A program made the translations under genes and the position numbers. From the NCBI GenBank assembly GCA_027442615.1, contig DAIBBI010000033.1, forward strand, positions 1 through 64,000: 64,000 nucleotides of DNA, written 5' to 3'. The notes below the pieces were generated by a model, which saw only the letters and a list, made by a program, of their open reading frames with translations, was not told the origin of the DNA and ran no database searches. Below are positions 1 through 7,763 of the stretch, in pieces (the first letter of the stretch is position 1; each line of letters opens with the position of its first letter). The DNA comes from JAJZRV01 sp027442615. Lineage in GTDB: Bacteria; Pseudomonadota; Gammaproteobacteria; Burkholderiales; Ferrovaceae.

Positions 1-40
1 GGCAAATAATTTTGCACCATTGCGTTCTCGCAAATATGTA

Positions 41-125
41 TGGTGCCGATGAGCAGACTCGAACTGCTACGGCTTTCGCCACCGCCCCCTCAAGACGGCG
101 TGTCTACCAATTTCACCACATCGGC
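41..125 (-). tRNA. tRNA-Leu (anticodon GAG)
   Basis: The reverse complement begins GCCGATG and ends CATCGGC-A-CCA, a full 7-bp acceptor stem with an encoded CCA tail. A D-arm with the GTGAAATTGGTAGAC pattern, a long class II variable arm (TGGCGAAAGCCG) and a TTCGAGTC T-loop identify a leucine tRNA. The anticodon stem CCGTC/GGCGG encloses TTGAGGG, so the anticodon is GAG (plus-strand bases 89-91). It lies 50 bases downstream of secG on the same strand. A tpiA-secG-tRNA-Leu order is common in betaproteobacteria, often followed by the nuo operon, which would lie outside this window. Confidence 0.97.
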
Positions 126-145
126 ACGATCAAAAACTGCATTCT

Positions 146-163
146 CCCGGCCCTGGGGCCGGG
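146..163 (-). other. GC-rich stem-loop in the secG-tRNA spacer
   Basis: CCCGGCC and GGCCGGG form a perfect 7-bp stem around a 4-base loop between the secG stop and the tRNA. On the minus strand a run of five T follows only after nine bases, so it is a weak terminator at best. It could instead mark mRNA/tRNA processing. Confidence 0.4.
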
Positions 164-174
164 CGGAAAAAAGC

Positions 175-516
175 TTACTTCGGTATTTCTGAAGACTTTG
201 AATCAGGCACTGCGGGTACCGCTGGCGCTGAAACGGCGGGCGACTGAGGCGCCGCTTGCTGCATCACGCTGCCACTTCCCTTGCCATGCCCGGAATACCA
301 GGTCAGCAACAGGCTGGTGGAAAAAAACACTGCGGCGAGGATGGCCTTGCTGCGGCTCAGGAAATTGCTGGCCCCGGAGGCGCCAAACAGTCCGCCGGCC
401 GAGCCACTGCCAAAGGCAGCACCCATGTCGGCACCCTTGCCGTGCTGGATCAGCACCAGCCCGATGACGCCCACTGCCGCCACGATATGCACCAGCCAAA
501 CTGCAGTTTCCAGCAT
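175..516 (-). CDS. secG: SecG, protein translocase subunit
   Basis: A 113-residue inner-membrane subunit of the SecYEG preprotein translocon. It shows the family pattern: a first membrane helix at about residues 2-23, the cytoplasmic motif QHGKGADMGAAFG with a Gly/Ser/Ala-rich stretch, then a second helix at about 53-74. The C-terminal tail is Ala/Pro/Ser-rich. The reading frame is open further upstream, but the ATG at 516 aligns with the usual SecG N-terminus and has GGGG six bases upstream. The ATG at 522 lies directly against that GGGG and is less likely. It follows tpiA by 25 bases and is probably co-transcribed with it. Confidence 0.93.
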   Translation of the reverse strand: MLETAVWLVHIVAAVGVIGLVLIQHGKGADMGAAFGSGSAGGLFGASGASNFLSRSKAILAAVFFSTSLLLTWYSGHGKGSGSVMQQAAPQSPAVSAPAVPAVPDSKSSEIPK

Positions 517-541
517 TTGCATCCCCAAAAAACCAATCCGT

Positions 542-1300
542 TCAGGCCGTTGCTGCAGCCCGCCCGATATCCAAGAAATCGTCGGCCACCAGTGAGGCTC
601 CCCCCACCAACGCGCCGTCCACATCAGGCAATCCCATCAATTCTAGCGCGTTAGCGGGTTTGACGCTACCTCCGTAGAGAATTTGTAGCCCCGCCCCCAC
701 CACCCAGTCGGCATTGGACACCCGCGAACGCAGCGCCGCGTGGACTTCCTGGACCTGTGAGGGTGTTGCGCTCTTGCCCGTGCCGATGGCCCAGACCGGC
801 TCGTAGGCCAGCACCGCCTGGGTCATGCGCCTCACGCCGACCACCTCCAGGACGGCATCCAGCTGCCGGTGGACCACGGCCAGCGTTTCATCTGCTTCGC
901 GCTGCGACAAGGTTTCTCCCAGGCAGATGATGGGGATGAGCGCGCCTTCGATGGCGGCCCGAGCCTTGGCCGCCACGCGCGCATCGGATTCGCCATGGCG
1001 CGCGCGACGCTCTGAATGCCCCACGATCACATAGCGACAACCCATGTCTTGCAGCATGCCCACCGAAACTTCGCCGGTATAGGCGCCCGCAGTCTCTTCA
1101 CTGACGTCCTGGGCGCCCCAGGCGCAAACGGACTGGGTCAGCATGGACTGGACCTGGGGCAGATAGGGAAACGGGGCCATGACGGCCAGGGTGACGGTGG
1201 GCAATGTGGCTGCCCCTGCGGCCACTGAATGAAGCAACGCCGGGTTTGCGGCCAGGGAACCCTGCATTTTCCAGTTCCCTGCGATCAACTTGTTGCGCAT
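542..1300 (-). CDS. tpiA: triosephosphate isomerase
   Basis: A 252-residue cytoplasmic glycolytic enzyme interconverting dihydroxyacetone phosphate and glyceraldehyde 3-phosphate. Visible motifs are the N-terminal GNWKM with the catalytic Lys, VGHSERR with the catalytic His, AYEPVWAIGTG carrying the catalytic Glu and flexible loop 6, and the phosphate-gripping ILYGGSV and GALVGGASL near the C-terminus. Length is normal. It starts 23 bases after pstB ends on the same strand, so it may receive read-through from the pst operon. No terminator is visible between them. Confidence 0.97.
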   Translation of the reverse strand: MRNKLIAGNWKMQGSLAANPALLHSVAAGAATLPTVTLAVMAPFPYLPQVQSMLTQSVCAWGAQDVSEETAGAYTGEVSVGMLQDMGCRYVIVGHSERRARHGESDARVAAKARAAIEGALIPIICLGETLSQREADETLAVVHRQLDAVLEVVGVRRMTQAVLAYEPVWAIGTGKSATPSQVQEVHAALRSRVSNADWVVGAGLQILYGGSVKPANALELMGLPDVDGALVGGASLVADDFLDIGRAAATA

Positions 1301-1323
1301 GGGTGCTCCGCGACGAGGTTGGG

Positions 1324-2106
1324 TTAACCGAATTTGCCAGTAATGTAGTCTTCCGTGGCCTTCTGGGTGGGCTTGGTGAAAATCTTGTCGGTTTCGTCGA
1401 ACTCGATGAGCTCGCCCAGATACATGTAAGCCGTGTAATCCGACACCCGTGCCGCCTGCTGCATATTATGCGTCACGATGACCACGGTGTAATCAGATTT
1501 GAGGTCGTGCACCAGCTCCTCGATGTGCGCCGTGGAGATGGGATCCAGCGCCGAACAGGGTTCATCCAGCAGGATCACTTCAGGACGGATGGCGATGCAG
1601 CGCGCAATGCACAGGCGCTGCTGTTGCCCGCCCGAGAGTCCGTTGCCGCTCTGGTTGAGCTTGTCCTTCACTTCGTTCCACAAAGCCGCCTTGGTAAGCG
1701 CCCACTCCACCCGTTCGTCCATCTGGCGCGAGTTGAGCCGCTCGTACAGCTTCACCCCAAAGGCGATGTTGTCGTAAATGGACATGGGAAACGGCGTGGG
1801 CTTTTGAAACACCATGCCCACCCGCGCACGCAACAGGGTGGGGTCCACTTTGCTGTCGAGCACATTGCGCCCATCCAGTAGAATCTGGCCGGTGGCCCGG
1901 TTTTGCGGGTACAGTTCGTGAAGCCGGTTGAAGGTGCGCAACAGGGTGGACTTGCCGCAGCCCGAAGGGCCGATGAAGGCGGTCACCTTGTTGGACTGGA
2001 TGTCCATGGAAACATTCTTGATGGCGTGAAACTTGCCGTAATAAAAATTAAGGTCGCGAATGGCAATGCGCAGATTCTGGTCGGAAGCTTGGTGACGGGC
2101 ACTCAT
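1324..2106 (-). CDS. pstB: PstB, phosphate ABC transporter ATPase
   Basis: Cytoplasmic ATPase of the high-affinity phosphate importer PstSCAB. It has Walker A GPSGCGKST, Q-loop (VFQKPTPFP), signature LSGGQQQR, Walker B VILLDEP and the switch His in THNMQQA, in PstB-typical form including the CSALDPIS D-loop. The frame extends to a TTG at 2124. I chose the ATG at 2106 (260 residues), which has GAGA eight bases upstream, whereas the TTG sits only three bases from its GAGG. It lies 23 bases after pstA. phoU, usual after pstB, is absent and tpiA follows instead. Confidence 0.95.
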   Translation of the reverse strand: MSARHQASDQNLRIAIRDLNFYYGKFHAIKNVSMDIQSNKVTAFIGPSGCGKSTLLRTFNRLHELYPQNRATGQILLDGRNVLDSKVDPTLLRARVGMVFQKPTPFPMSIYDNIAFGVKLYERLNSRQMDERVEWALTKAALWNEVKDKLNQSGNGLSGGQQQRLCIARCIAIRPEVILLDEPCSALDPISTAHIEELVHDLKSDYTVVIVTHNMQQAARVSDYTAYMYLGELIEFDETDKIFTKPTQKATEDYITGKFG

Positions 2107-2129
2107 GGGATGGGTCTCTGGCAACAGCC

Positions 2130-2990
2130 TCAGGAATTATGTTGTCGAAACAGCACGCGCGCCAGGATGTTGATCCCGAGGACGCTCAGGGTGATCAGGA
2201 TGGCCCCGCCCCACGCGATTCTGTGCCAATCGTCATAAGGGCTCATGGCAAACTGGAAAATCACCACCGGCAGGTTGGCCATGGGCGCATTCATGTCATG
2301 GGACATGAACTGGTTATTCAGCGCCGTAAACAGCAACGGCGCCGTTTCGCCGCTGATGCGGGCTACCGCCAGCAGCACCCCCGTGGCAATCCCGGTGCGC
2401 GCCGCCCGGTAGGATACCATTGCGATCATTTTCCACTTGGGGGCCCCCAGCGCGATGGCGGCCTCGCGCAGACTGTCCGGCACCAGCTTGAGCATGTCAT
2501 CGGTGGTGCGCACCACCACCGGAACGACGATGAGCGACAGGGCCAGCGCCCCCGCAAGCCCGGAAAAATGCCCCACCCGCGCCACGTAGACGGTATACAC
2601 AAACAGCCCCAGCACGATAGAAGGGGCGCTCAGCAGAATGTCGTTGATGAAGCGCGTGGCAGGAGCAAGCCAGCCGCGACGCCCGTATTCAGCGAGGTAA
2701 GTACCCGCCAACACCCCCACGGGCGTCCCGATCAGAGTGGCCGCCCCCGCCATCATGAGGCTGCCCACGATGGCGTTGGACAATCCGCCATCACTGCCCG
2801 GTGGTGGCGTGGACTGCGTCAGGAGCGACCAGCTCAGCGCGTCAAAACCGTAACCCAGCAACGTGAAAAGAATCCAGGCAAGCCAGAAGAGGCCAAAGCA
2901 CATGCCCAGAGCCGACATGGTCATGTTGATGGCGTTAAGACGCCGACGCGCGCGATAGACCTTTTGGGCCGCAGCCGTGGCGTGCTGCAT
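2130..2990 (-). CDS. pstA: PstA, phosphate ABC transporter permease
   Basis: One of two membrane permeases of the phosphate importer, 286 residues with six predicted membrane segments. The EAA-type cytoplasmic loop that docks PstB is visible (SLREAAIALGAPKWKMIAMV), as is the PstA-typical GGLSNAIVGSLMM near residue 70. One base separates it from the pstC stop. AGGAG lies just before its ATG within the pstC tail, so translation is likely coupled. Confidence 0.95.
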   Translation of the reverse strand: MQHATAAAQKVYRARRRLNAINMTMSALGMCFGLFWLAWILFTLLGYGFDALSWSLLTQSTPPPGSDGGLSNAIVGSLMMAGAATLIGTPVGVLAGTYLAEYGRRGWLAPATRFINDILLSAPSIVLGLFVYTVYVARVGHFSGLAGALALSLIVVPVVVRTTDDMLKLVPDSLREAAIALGAPKWKMIAMVSYRAARTGIATGVLLAVARISGETAPLLFTALNNQFMSHDMNAPMANLPVVIFQFAMSPYDDWHRIAWGGAILITLSVLGINILARVLFRQHNS

Positions 2991-2991
2991 C

Positions 2992-3981
2992 CTAGCTCCT
3001 CACGCCTTCAAGCCGCCCCATGCGCAGCAGCATCAGTTTGGCAATGGCCAGCACCACGGTGGTGATGAGGAACAGGATCAGGCCTAGCTCGATCAGGGAC
3101 GAGGTGTACAGGTCCCCCACCGCCTCGGCAAATTCGTTGGCCAGCGACGAGGCAATGCTGTTTCCGGGTGCCAGCAGTGATGGACTCAGGCGCTGCGCGT
3201 TGCCGATCACGAAAGTCACCGCCATGGTCTCACCCAGGGCGCGCCCCAGCCCCAGCATGATACCGCCCACGACTCCGGTGCGGGTATAGGGCAACACCAC
3301 CCTCCAGACCACCTCCCAGGTGGTGGCCCCCAGCCCATAGGCCGACTCCTTGAGGACCGCCGGCACCAGTTCGAAAACGTCGCGCATGACCGATGAAATG
3401 AACGGAATCACCATGATGGCCAGGATGATTCCCGCGGCGAGCATGCCGATGCCCAGGGGCGGCCCCTGAAACAATATCCCCAGGCCCGGAATGGGGCCAA
3501 AAACCGCAATCAGCAGGGGTTGCACCGTCCTGGAGAAGATCGGGGTAAAGACGAACAGTCCCCACATGCCGTAGATGATGCTGGGGATGGCTGCCAGGAG
3601 TTCGATGGCCGTTCCGAGCGGGCGCTTTAACCAGGCCGGGGACATTTCGGTGAGGAAAATGGCAATGCCAAAGCTGATGGGCAACGCAATCAGCATGGCA
3701 ATGAATGAGCTGACCAGCGTGCCGTAGATGGGCACCAGGGCGCCAAACCGGTCCCGCACGGGATCCCATTCGTCCGAGAACAAAAACCCGAAGCCAAAGG
3801 CCTTCAGCGAAGGCAGGCTCGTGACCAGCAGCGATACCATGATGGCCAGCAAGGTGCCCAGCACGAGAATGGCGAATCCGCGGGTGATGTATTCGAACAG
3901 GACGTCGCCATATTGGTGCAAACGCTGCCGCGGGGTGCGTCGTACCAAGGCGTGCAGTTCATTCGGGGAATGAGGATTCAT
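2992..3981 (-). CDS. pstC: PstC, phosphate ABC transporter permease
   Basis: The second permease of the phosphate importer, 329 residues with six membrane segments. It carries the EAA-like loop (LKESAYGLGATTWEVVWRV) and the PstC sequences SFGIAIFLTEM and YGMWGLFVF. The open frame extends to 4080, but the ATG at 3981 is preceded by AAGAG at good spacing. The upstream part of the frame overlaps a 13-bp hairpin that looks non-coding, so I start here. It is second in the pstS-C-A-B operon. Confidence 0.94.
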   Translation of the reverse strand: MNPHSPNELHALVRRTPRQRLHQYGDVLFEYITRGFAILVLGTLLAIMVSLLVTSLPSLKAFGFGFLFSDEWDPVRDRFGALVPIYGTLVSSFIAMLIALPISFGIAIFLTEMSPAWLKRPLGTAIELLAAIPSIIYGMWGLFVFTPIFSRTVQPLLIAVFGPIPGLGILFQGPPLGIGMLAAGIILAIMVIPFISSVMRDVFELVPAVLKESAYGLGATTWEVVWRVVLPYTRTGVVGGIMLGLGRALGETMAVTFVIGNAQRLSPSLLAPGNSIASSLANEFAEAVGDLYTSSLIELGLILFLITTVVLAIAKLMLLRMGRLEGVRS

Positions 3982-4042
3982 GGTGCTCTTATGACCTGAG
4001 AGCCGAATGATACCTGCTCCCATGCCGACTTCACAAATGAAA

Positions 4043-4083
4043 GGGTTGCCAGAAATCCGCCCAGGCGACTTTTCTGGCAACCC
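4043..4083 (-). other. 13-bp stem-loop between pstS and pstC
   Basis: GGGTTGCCAGAAA at 4043-4055 is perfectly complementary to TTTCTGGCAACCC at 4071-4083, with a 15-base loop. On the minus strand it lies immediately after the pstS stop and is followed by TTTCATTT, a poor T-tract. This position fits an attenuator or 3'-end stabiliser that lets the periplasmic binding protein be made in excess over the membrane genes. Confidence 0.7.
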
Positions 4084-4089
4084 CGGAAA

Positions 4090-5139
4090 TCAGAATACCG
4101 GTTTGCCCGCGGTATCCTTGATGGCACGCTTCCACTCGCCAGCCACCAGCCTGGTCACGTTCTCCGGCATGGGAACATAGTCCAGTTCCAGTGCGGCCTT
4201 GTCACCGTTTTTGTAGGCCCACTCGAAGAAACCAAGAGCCCCCCTGGCTTTTTCAGGCTTTTCCTGCACTTTCTGCATCAGGATGAACGTGGCACCCGTG
4301 ATGGGCCAACTGGCCTTGCCAGGCTCTTCGGTGAGGATTTCATAAAACCCGGCCTCGGCCTTCCAGTTGCCGTTGGCTGCCGCCGCACTGAAGGATTTGT
4401 CGTTGGGCGAGACGAACTGGCCATCGCGATTCTTCATCTGGACGAAGCTCATCTTGTTTTGCAGGGCATAGGCATATTCCACGTAGCCAATGGAACCGGC
4501 CTGTTGGCGCACATAGGAGGCCACACCTTCATTACCCTTGCCATTGATGCCGGTAGGCCACCGCACCGCGGTATCGCTGCCCACCTTGTCCTTCCACTCG
4601 GCACTGACCTTGGAAAGATAGTTGGTGAAGATGAAGGTGGTGCCCGAACCATCGGAACGAGCCACCGCTAGGATGTCCTGGTTGGGCAGGGAGAGCCCCT
4701 TGTTCAGTGCCGCAATTGCCGGATCATTCCATTTCTTGACCTTGCCCAGATAGATGTCGGCCAGCACGGAGCCCGACAGTTTCAATTGGCCTGCCTGGAT
4801 ACCGGGGAGATTAACCACCGGCACCACCCCACCGATGACCATTGGCCATTGCACCAGGTTGTCGCGGTCCAGTTCTTCCTTGGTGAGCGGCTTGTCGGTC
4901 GCCCCAAAATCCACGGTCTTGGCCTTGATCTGCTTGATGCCCCCCCCCGAACCAATGGATTGGTAATTGAGCCCGTTGCCGGTAGCGGCCCGATAGGCCT
5001 CAGCCCATTTGGCGTAGATGGGATATGGGAAAGTGGCGCCCGCCCCCGTGATGTCCAGCGCGTGAGCCTGGCTGAACACGGCAAGCGTCAGGACGGCGGC
5101 AGCCAGACGGCGCGTGGTATGTGTGAATGACAGTGACAT
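4090..5139 (-). CDS. pstS: PstS, periplasmic phosphate-binding protein
   Basis: A 349-residue phosphate-binding protein feeding PstCAB. Residues 1-27 are a Sec signal peptide ending AHA, and the mature protein starts LDITGAGATFPYPIY, the PstS hallmark. Phosphate-binding loops are visible: IGSGGGIKQ, DFGATDKPL and ARSDGSGTTFIF. The ATG at 5139 is preceded by GGAGAG at 5-base spacing. The in-frame start at 5172 would add residues before the signal peptide and is rejected. It is the first gene of the pst operon, with a Pho-box promoter about 60-100 bases upstream. Confidence 0.96.
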   Translation of the reverse strand: MSLSFTHTTRRLAAAVLTLAVFSQAHALDITGAGATFPYPIYAKWAEAYRAATGNGLNYQSIGSGGGIKQIKAKTVDFGATDKPLTKEELDRDNLVQWPMVIGGVVPVVNLPGIQAGQLKLSGSVLADIYLGKVKKWNDPAIAALNKGLSLPNQDILAVARSDGSGTTFIFTNYLSKVSAEWKDKVGSDTAVRWPTGINGKGNEGVASYVRQQAGSIGYVEYAYALQNKMSFVQMKNRDGQFVSPNDKSFSAAAANGNWKAEAGFYEILTEEPGKASWPITGATFILMQKVQEKPEKARGALGFFEWAYKNGDKAALELDYVPMPENVTRLVAGEWKRAIKDTAGKPVF

Positions 5140-5195
5140 GACATCTCTCCGGTGAAAGTTTTTTGAAATCAAGGGGTTTTACAGGAATTCCGGCA

Positions 5196-5240
5196 AGATT
5201 ACCGGTCCGGTATTACAAATTGATTACAAACCGGCGACAG
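5196..5240 (-). promoter_or_regulatory. Pho box and -10 of the pst operon
   Basis: On the minus strand three 7-base units lie at exact 11-base periods: CTGTCGC (5234-5240), TTGTAAT (5223-5229) and TTGTAAT (5212-5218). Ten bases after the last unit is TAATCT (5196-5201), a plausible -10. Known PhoB promoters have CTGTCAT-like repeats with 4-base spacers, replacing the -35 about 10 bases before the -10. Each unit matches 5 of 7 consensus bases. The box abuts the ppx stop codon. Confidence 0.85.
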
Positions 5241-6740
5241 TCAACTGCGGGGCAGATCGGCCGATTTTACGCCACGCACCTGAAACGACAGCCCCAGCGT
5301 CTGCCAGTGCCTCATCTCTGCCTCAAGGTTGGCCTGGGTCAGGGCATTCCTGGAAAGCCAGGCGGCCCCAATGTCCAGGGTAAACCCTTGTCGCTGCAGG
5401 GCAAGGCGCAGTCGCGGGGCTGCAATATCGCTGCGATCCCGGTGAATCAGGACCGCAAGACGCAGGCAGAGCACCATCAGCCAGCCGTCCCGTCCGGTGA
5501 TGCGCTCCGCGACCTTGGTCAGGCGCCCGCGATGGGCCTGCAACAATCCCCCCACCATGGCCTGTTCGGGTTTGGAGAAGCCGGGCATGTCGGCATTGTC
5601 GATGATGTAGGCGGAATGCCGGTGGTACCCCCCATGGGCAATGGACATGCCGATTTCGTGCAGGGTGGCAGCCCAGGCCAGGTAGTCCGCATACTGCCTG
5701 TAGCATTCTGGCTGCGCCGCCTGCCGGAACAAACCAAGGCAGAGCTTTTCCACGCGGCGTGCCTGGCGGGCGTCGGCCCCATAGCGTTGAACGAAGGCAC
5801 GCACCGTGGCAGCGCGAACGTCCTTATGCTCAAGGCGGCCCAACATTTCGTAGAGCACGCCTTCGCGAAGCCCGCTGTCCGTGGTCTGCATTTCGCGCAC
5901 CCCAAGTTCACGAAATACCGAACACATGATGGCCAACCCGCCGGGCAGCACTGGCGCCCGGTCCGCGCGCAGACCCGGCAAATCGAGGTGGCGCACGTCG
6001 CCCGCATCGGTCAGGCGCATTCGCAAAAAATCCAGTCCTGCCGCAGTGATGCCCTGTCCGGCAAAGCCGTTCTGTTCCAGCAGTTCTGAAAGGGCGCGCG
6101 CCGTGCCGGACGACCCCGCCGCAGGGTCCCAATGCCCTGCGCGAAATTTTCGCGTCAGGACCTGAAGCTCGGTGGCCGCCGCAAGCTCGGCGGCGCGAAA
6201 CGATTTGGCGCTGACCCGACCCTCGGGAAAGAATCGCGCCGTATGGCTGACACAGCCCATGTAGAGGCTTTCCATGAGCTGGGGTTTGAAGCCGCGGCCG
6301 ATGATGAATTCGGTGGAGCCGCCGCCGATGTCCACCACCAGGCGACGGCCGCTGGCGCGCGGCAAGCTATGCACGACGCCATTGAAAATGAGACGGGCCT
6401 CTTCGTGACCGGCAATGACTTCGATGGGGACGCCCAGCGCGGCCTCGGCCTGCTCCAGAAAACGCGCGGCATTCCTGGCCACGCGTAGCGTATTGGTGCC
6501 CACCGCGCGCACCGCCTCCGGCGGCACGCCACGAAGGCGCTCACCAAAACGCTCAAGGCAGTCCAGGGCGCGACGCTGCGACGTGGCGCTCAGCGTTTTG
6601 TCCGGTTGCAGGCCCGCCGCCAGCCGGACGGTTTCCTTGATGGAGTCCAGGGTGTAGGGCTGCCCCCCGACCACACGCGAGACCTGCAGTCGAAAGCTGT
6701 TGGAACCCAAATCAACGGCAGCAACGATGGAATGAGGCAT
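5241..6740 (-). CDS. ppx: exopolyphosphatase (Ppx/GppA family)
   Basis: A 499-residue enzyme that releases phosphate from the ends of polyphosphate, possibly also acting on pppGpp. The N-terminal ASKHA fold shows AVDLGSNSFRL (phosphate 1 loop), VGTNTLRVARN, GHEEARLIFNGV and VVDIGGGSTEF (phosphate 2 loop). The C-terminal half has the HD-like helical segment LHEIGMSIAHGGYHRHSAYII. The frame is open to 6953, but the ATG at 6740 matches the family N-terminus and the region beyond it contains a terminator. It lies directly upstream of the pst promoter on the same strand and near ppk, the opposing enzyme. Confidence 0.93.
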   Translation of the reverse strand: MPHSIVAAVDLGSNSFRLQVSRVVGGQPYTLDSIKETVRLAAGLQPDKTLSATSQRRALDCLERFGERLRGVPPEAVRAVGTNTLRVARNAARFLEQAEAALGVPIEVIAGHEEARLIFNGVVHSLPRASGRRLVVDIGGGSTEFIIGRGFKPQLMESLYMGCVSHTARFFPEGRVSAKSFRAAELAAATELQVLTRKFRAGHWDPAAGSSGTARALSELLEQNGFAGQGITAAGLDFLRMRLTDAGDVRHLDLPGLRADRAPVLPGGLAIMCSVFRELGVREMQTTDSGLREGVLYEMLGRLEHKDVRAATVRAFVQRYGADARQARRVEKLCLGLFRQAAQPECYRQYADYLAWAATLHEIGMSIAHGGYHRHSAYIIDNADMPGFSKPEQAMVGGLLQAHRGRLTKVAERITGRDGWLMVLCLRLAVLIHRDRSDIAAPRLRLALQRQGFTLDIGAAWLSRNALTQANLEAEMRHWQTLGLSFQVRGVKSADLPRS

Positions 6741-6777
6741 CTCGTAGGGTAAGGGATCCTGAAAACTGGACTGTACC

Positions 6778-6809
6778 AAAAAAACACCCGGCAGGTGCCG
6801 GGTGTTTTT
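6778..6809 (-). terminator. rho-independent terminator of the acyltransferase gene
   Basis: AACACCCGGCA and TGCCGGGTGTT form an 11-bp inverted repeat flanked by A and T runs. On the minus strand seven T follow the stem. It lies just after the stop of the 6824-7597 gene and before ppx, separating the two transcripts. It could also work weakly on the plus strand. Confidence 0.9.
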
Positions 6810-6823
6810 CATTGCAATGCGCC

Positions 6824-7597
6824 TCAGAGCAATTTTTCGGTCACCGATTGTTTCAGAAAGTGTCGGGAGTAACGATGATCCATCTTGGCTGTGGGCAGCA
6901 ACAGCAGGCAGTCTGCCGTATTGAAATCCGGATCCCAGGCCGGCGCGCCGCAAAGGTAGGCCCCCACGCGCAAATAGGCCTTGATCAGGGGGGGCACTTC
7001 GGCTACCGAATGGTCATCGAGTTTTGCGAGTGGCAGCGGACAGTGCGGAAAAACGCGCCATTCGGCGGGCGCTGCATGTGCTTCGTTCAACTGGCGGTAA
7101 ATGCTGGCGGCCGCATGTCCCCCGTCCGCCATGCTGATGCTGGCACAACCCATCAGGTACTGCACGCCGTGACTCTGGATGTAATCGGCAAGTCCCGACC
7201 ACAGCGCCGCAATGACGGCGCCGCTGCGGTAATCGGGGTGCACGCAGGCCCGTCCCACTTCCATGATCTGGGGGCGCAGGTGGGCAAGACGCGACAAATC
7301 GAATTCAGAGTCCGAATAAAACCCGCCGGCACGTTGCGCCTGCGCCGCATTGACGATGCGGTAGGTGCCCACCACTTCGCTGGAGCGGGTATCACGCACC
7401 AGCAGGTGGTCACACAAGGCATCGAAGCGGTCCTGGTCCACACCCGGTTCGGCGCTGTGAAGGCGCGCGCCCATCTCTTCGACGAACACGCGCCAGCGCA
7501 GTTTCTGTGCCGCGCGAATGTCCGCGTCAGAACGGCCATACTGAAATACCAGGCGTGGGCTTCGGGAACCCTGTAATCCTTTATCCAGACTCAACAT
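6824..7597 (-). CDS. GNAT-fold N-acyltransferase, OlsB-like
   Basis: A 257-residue protein resembling the Acetyltransf_5/OlsB group, whose characterised members acylate ornithine from acyl-ACP in the first step of ornithine-lipid synthesis. Visible family sequences are VFQYGRSDADIRAAQKLRWRVFVEEMGA near the N-terminus, YRIVNAAQA, MEVGRACVHPDYR (the acyl-donor core) and LMGCASIS. No partner acyltransferase (OlsA) is beside it. The frame reaches a TTG at 7666; I use the ATG at 7597. A PhoB-box-like sequence lies upstream. The substrate is inferred, and other amino-acid N-acyltransferase roles are possible. Confidence 0.75.
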   Translation of the reverse strand: MLSLDKGLQGSRSPRLVFQYGRSDADIRAAQKLRWRVFVEEMGARLHSAEPGVDQDRFDALCDHLLVRDTRSSEVVGTYRIVNAAQAQRAGGFYSDSEFDLSRLAHLRPQIMEVGRACVHPDYRSGAVIAALWSGLADYIQSHGVQYLMGCASISMADGGHAAASIYRQLNEAHAAPAEWRVFPHCPLPLAKLDDHSVAEVPPLIKAYLRVGAYLCGAPAWDPDFNTADCLLLLPTAKMDHRYSRHFLKQSVTEKLL

Positions 7598-7644
7598 GAA
7601 CGCATTGACCCCATCGGTGAATATGGCGCTAATATGTCGAGGAG

Positions 7645-7677
7645 ACGTTACCGGCCCGTGATACAAACATGAAACAT
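7645..7677 (-). promoter_or_regulatory. candidate Pho-box-like promoter of the OlsB-like gene
   Basis: On the minus strand, ATGTTTC (7671-7677) and TTGTATC (7660-7666) lie 11 bases apart. They are followed by ACGGGCCGG and TAACGT (7645-7650). The last unit, spacer and -10 closely resemble the pstS arrangement (TTGTAAT, ACCGGACCGG, TAATCT). Each half-site matches the CTGTCAT consensus at only 3 of 7 positions, so this is tentative. Confidence 0.4.
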
Positions 7678-7693
7678 TTATTAAACTCCCCCG

Positions 7694-7715
7694 CCCCCCT
7701 TGCCTTGGCAGGGGG
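7694..7715. repeat. REP-like palindrome upstream of ppk
   Basis: CCCCCTTGCC and GGCAGGGGG form a GC-rich imperfect palindrome between two divergent genes, followed by a second short dyad (GAGA...TCTC, about 7715-7738). It is not placed to terminate either gene. It resembles extragenic palindromic repeats of proteobacteria. I see only one copy in this window. Confidence 0.4.
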
Positions 7716-7763
7716 AGAAAGGCAGGATGGGTCTCTCACTTCATTCAGCACCAGATCACGCTT

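Noticed and set aside
1..40. Short hairpin (TTGCG-AGAA-CGCAA, minus strand) after the tRNA
   Set aside because: A five-base stem with no T-tract at the window edge; too little to call a terminator.
5127..5133. An additional CTGTCAT on the minus strand near the pstS start
   Set aside because: It lies within the first pstS codons, downstream of the promoter, without 11-base partners in register. Likely chance.
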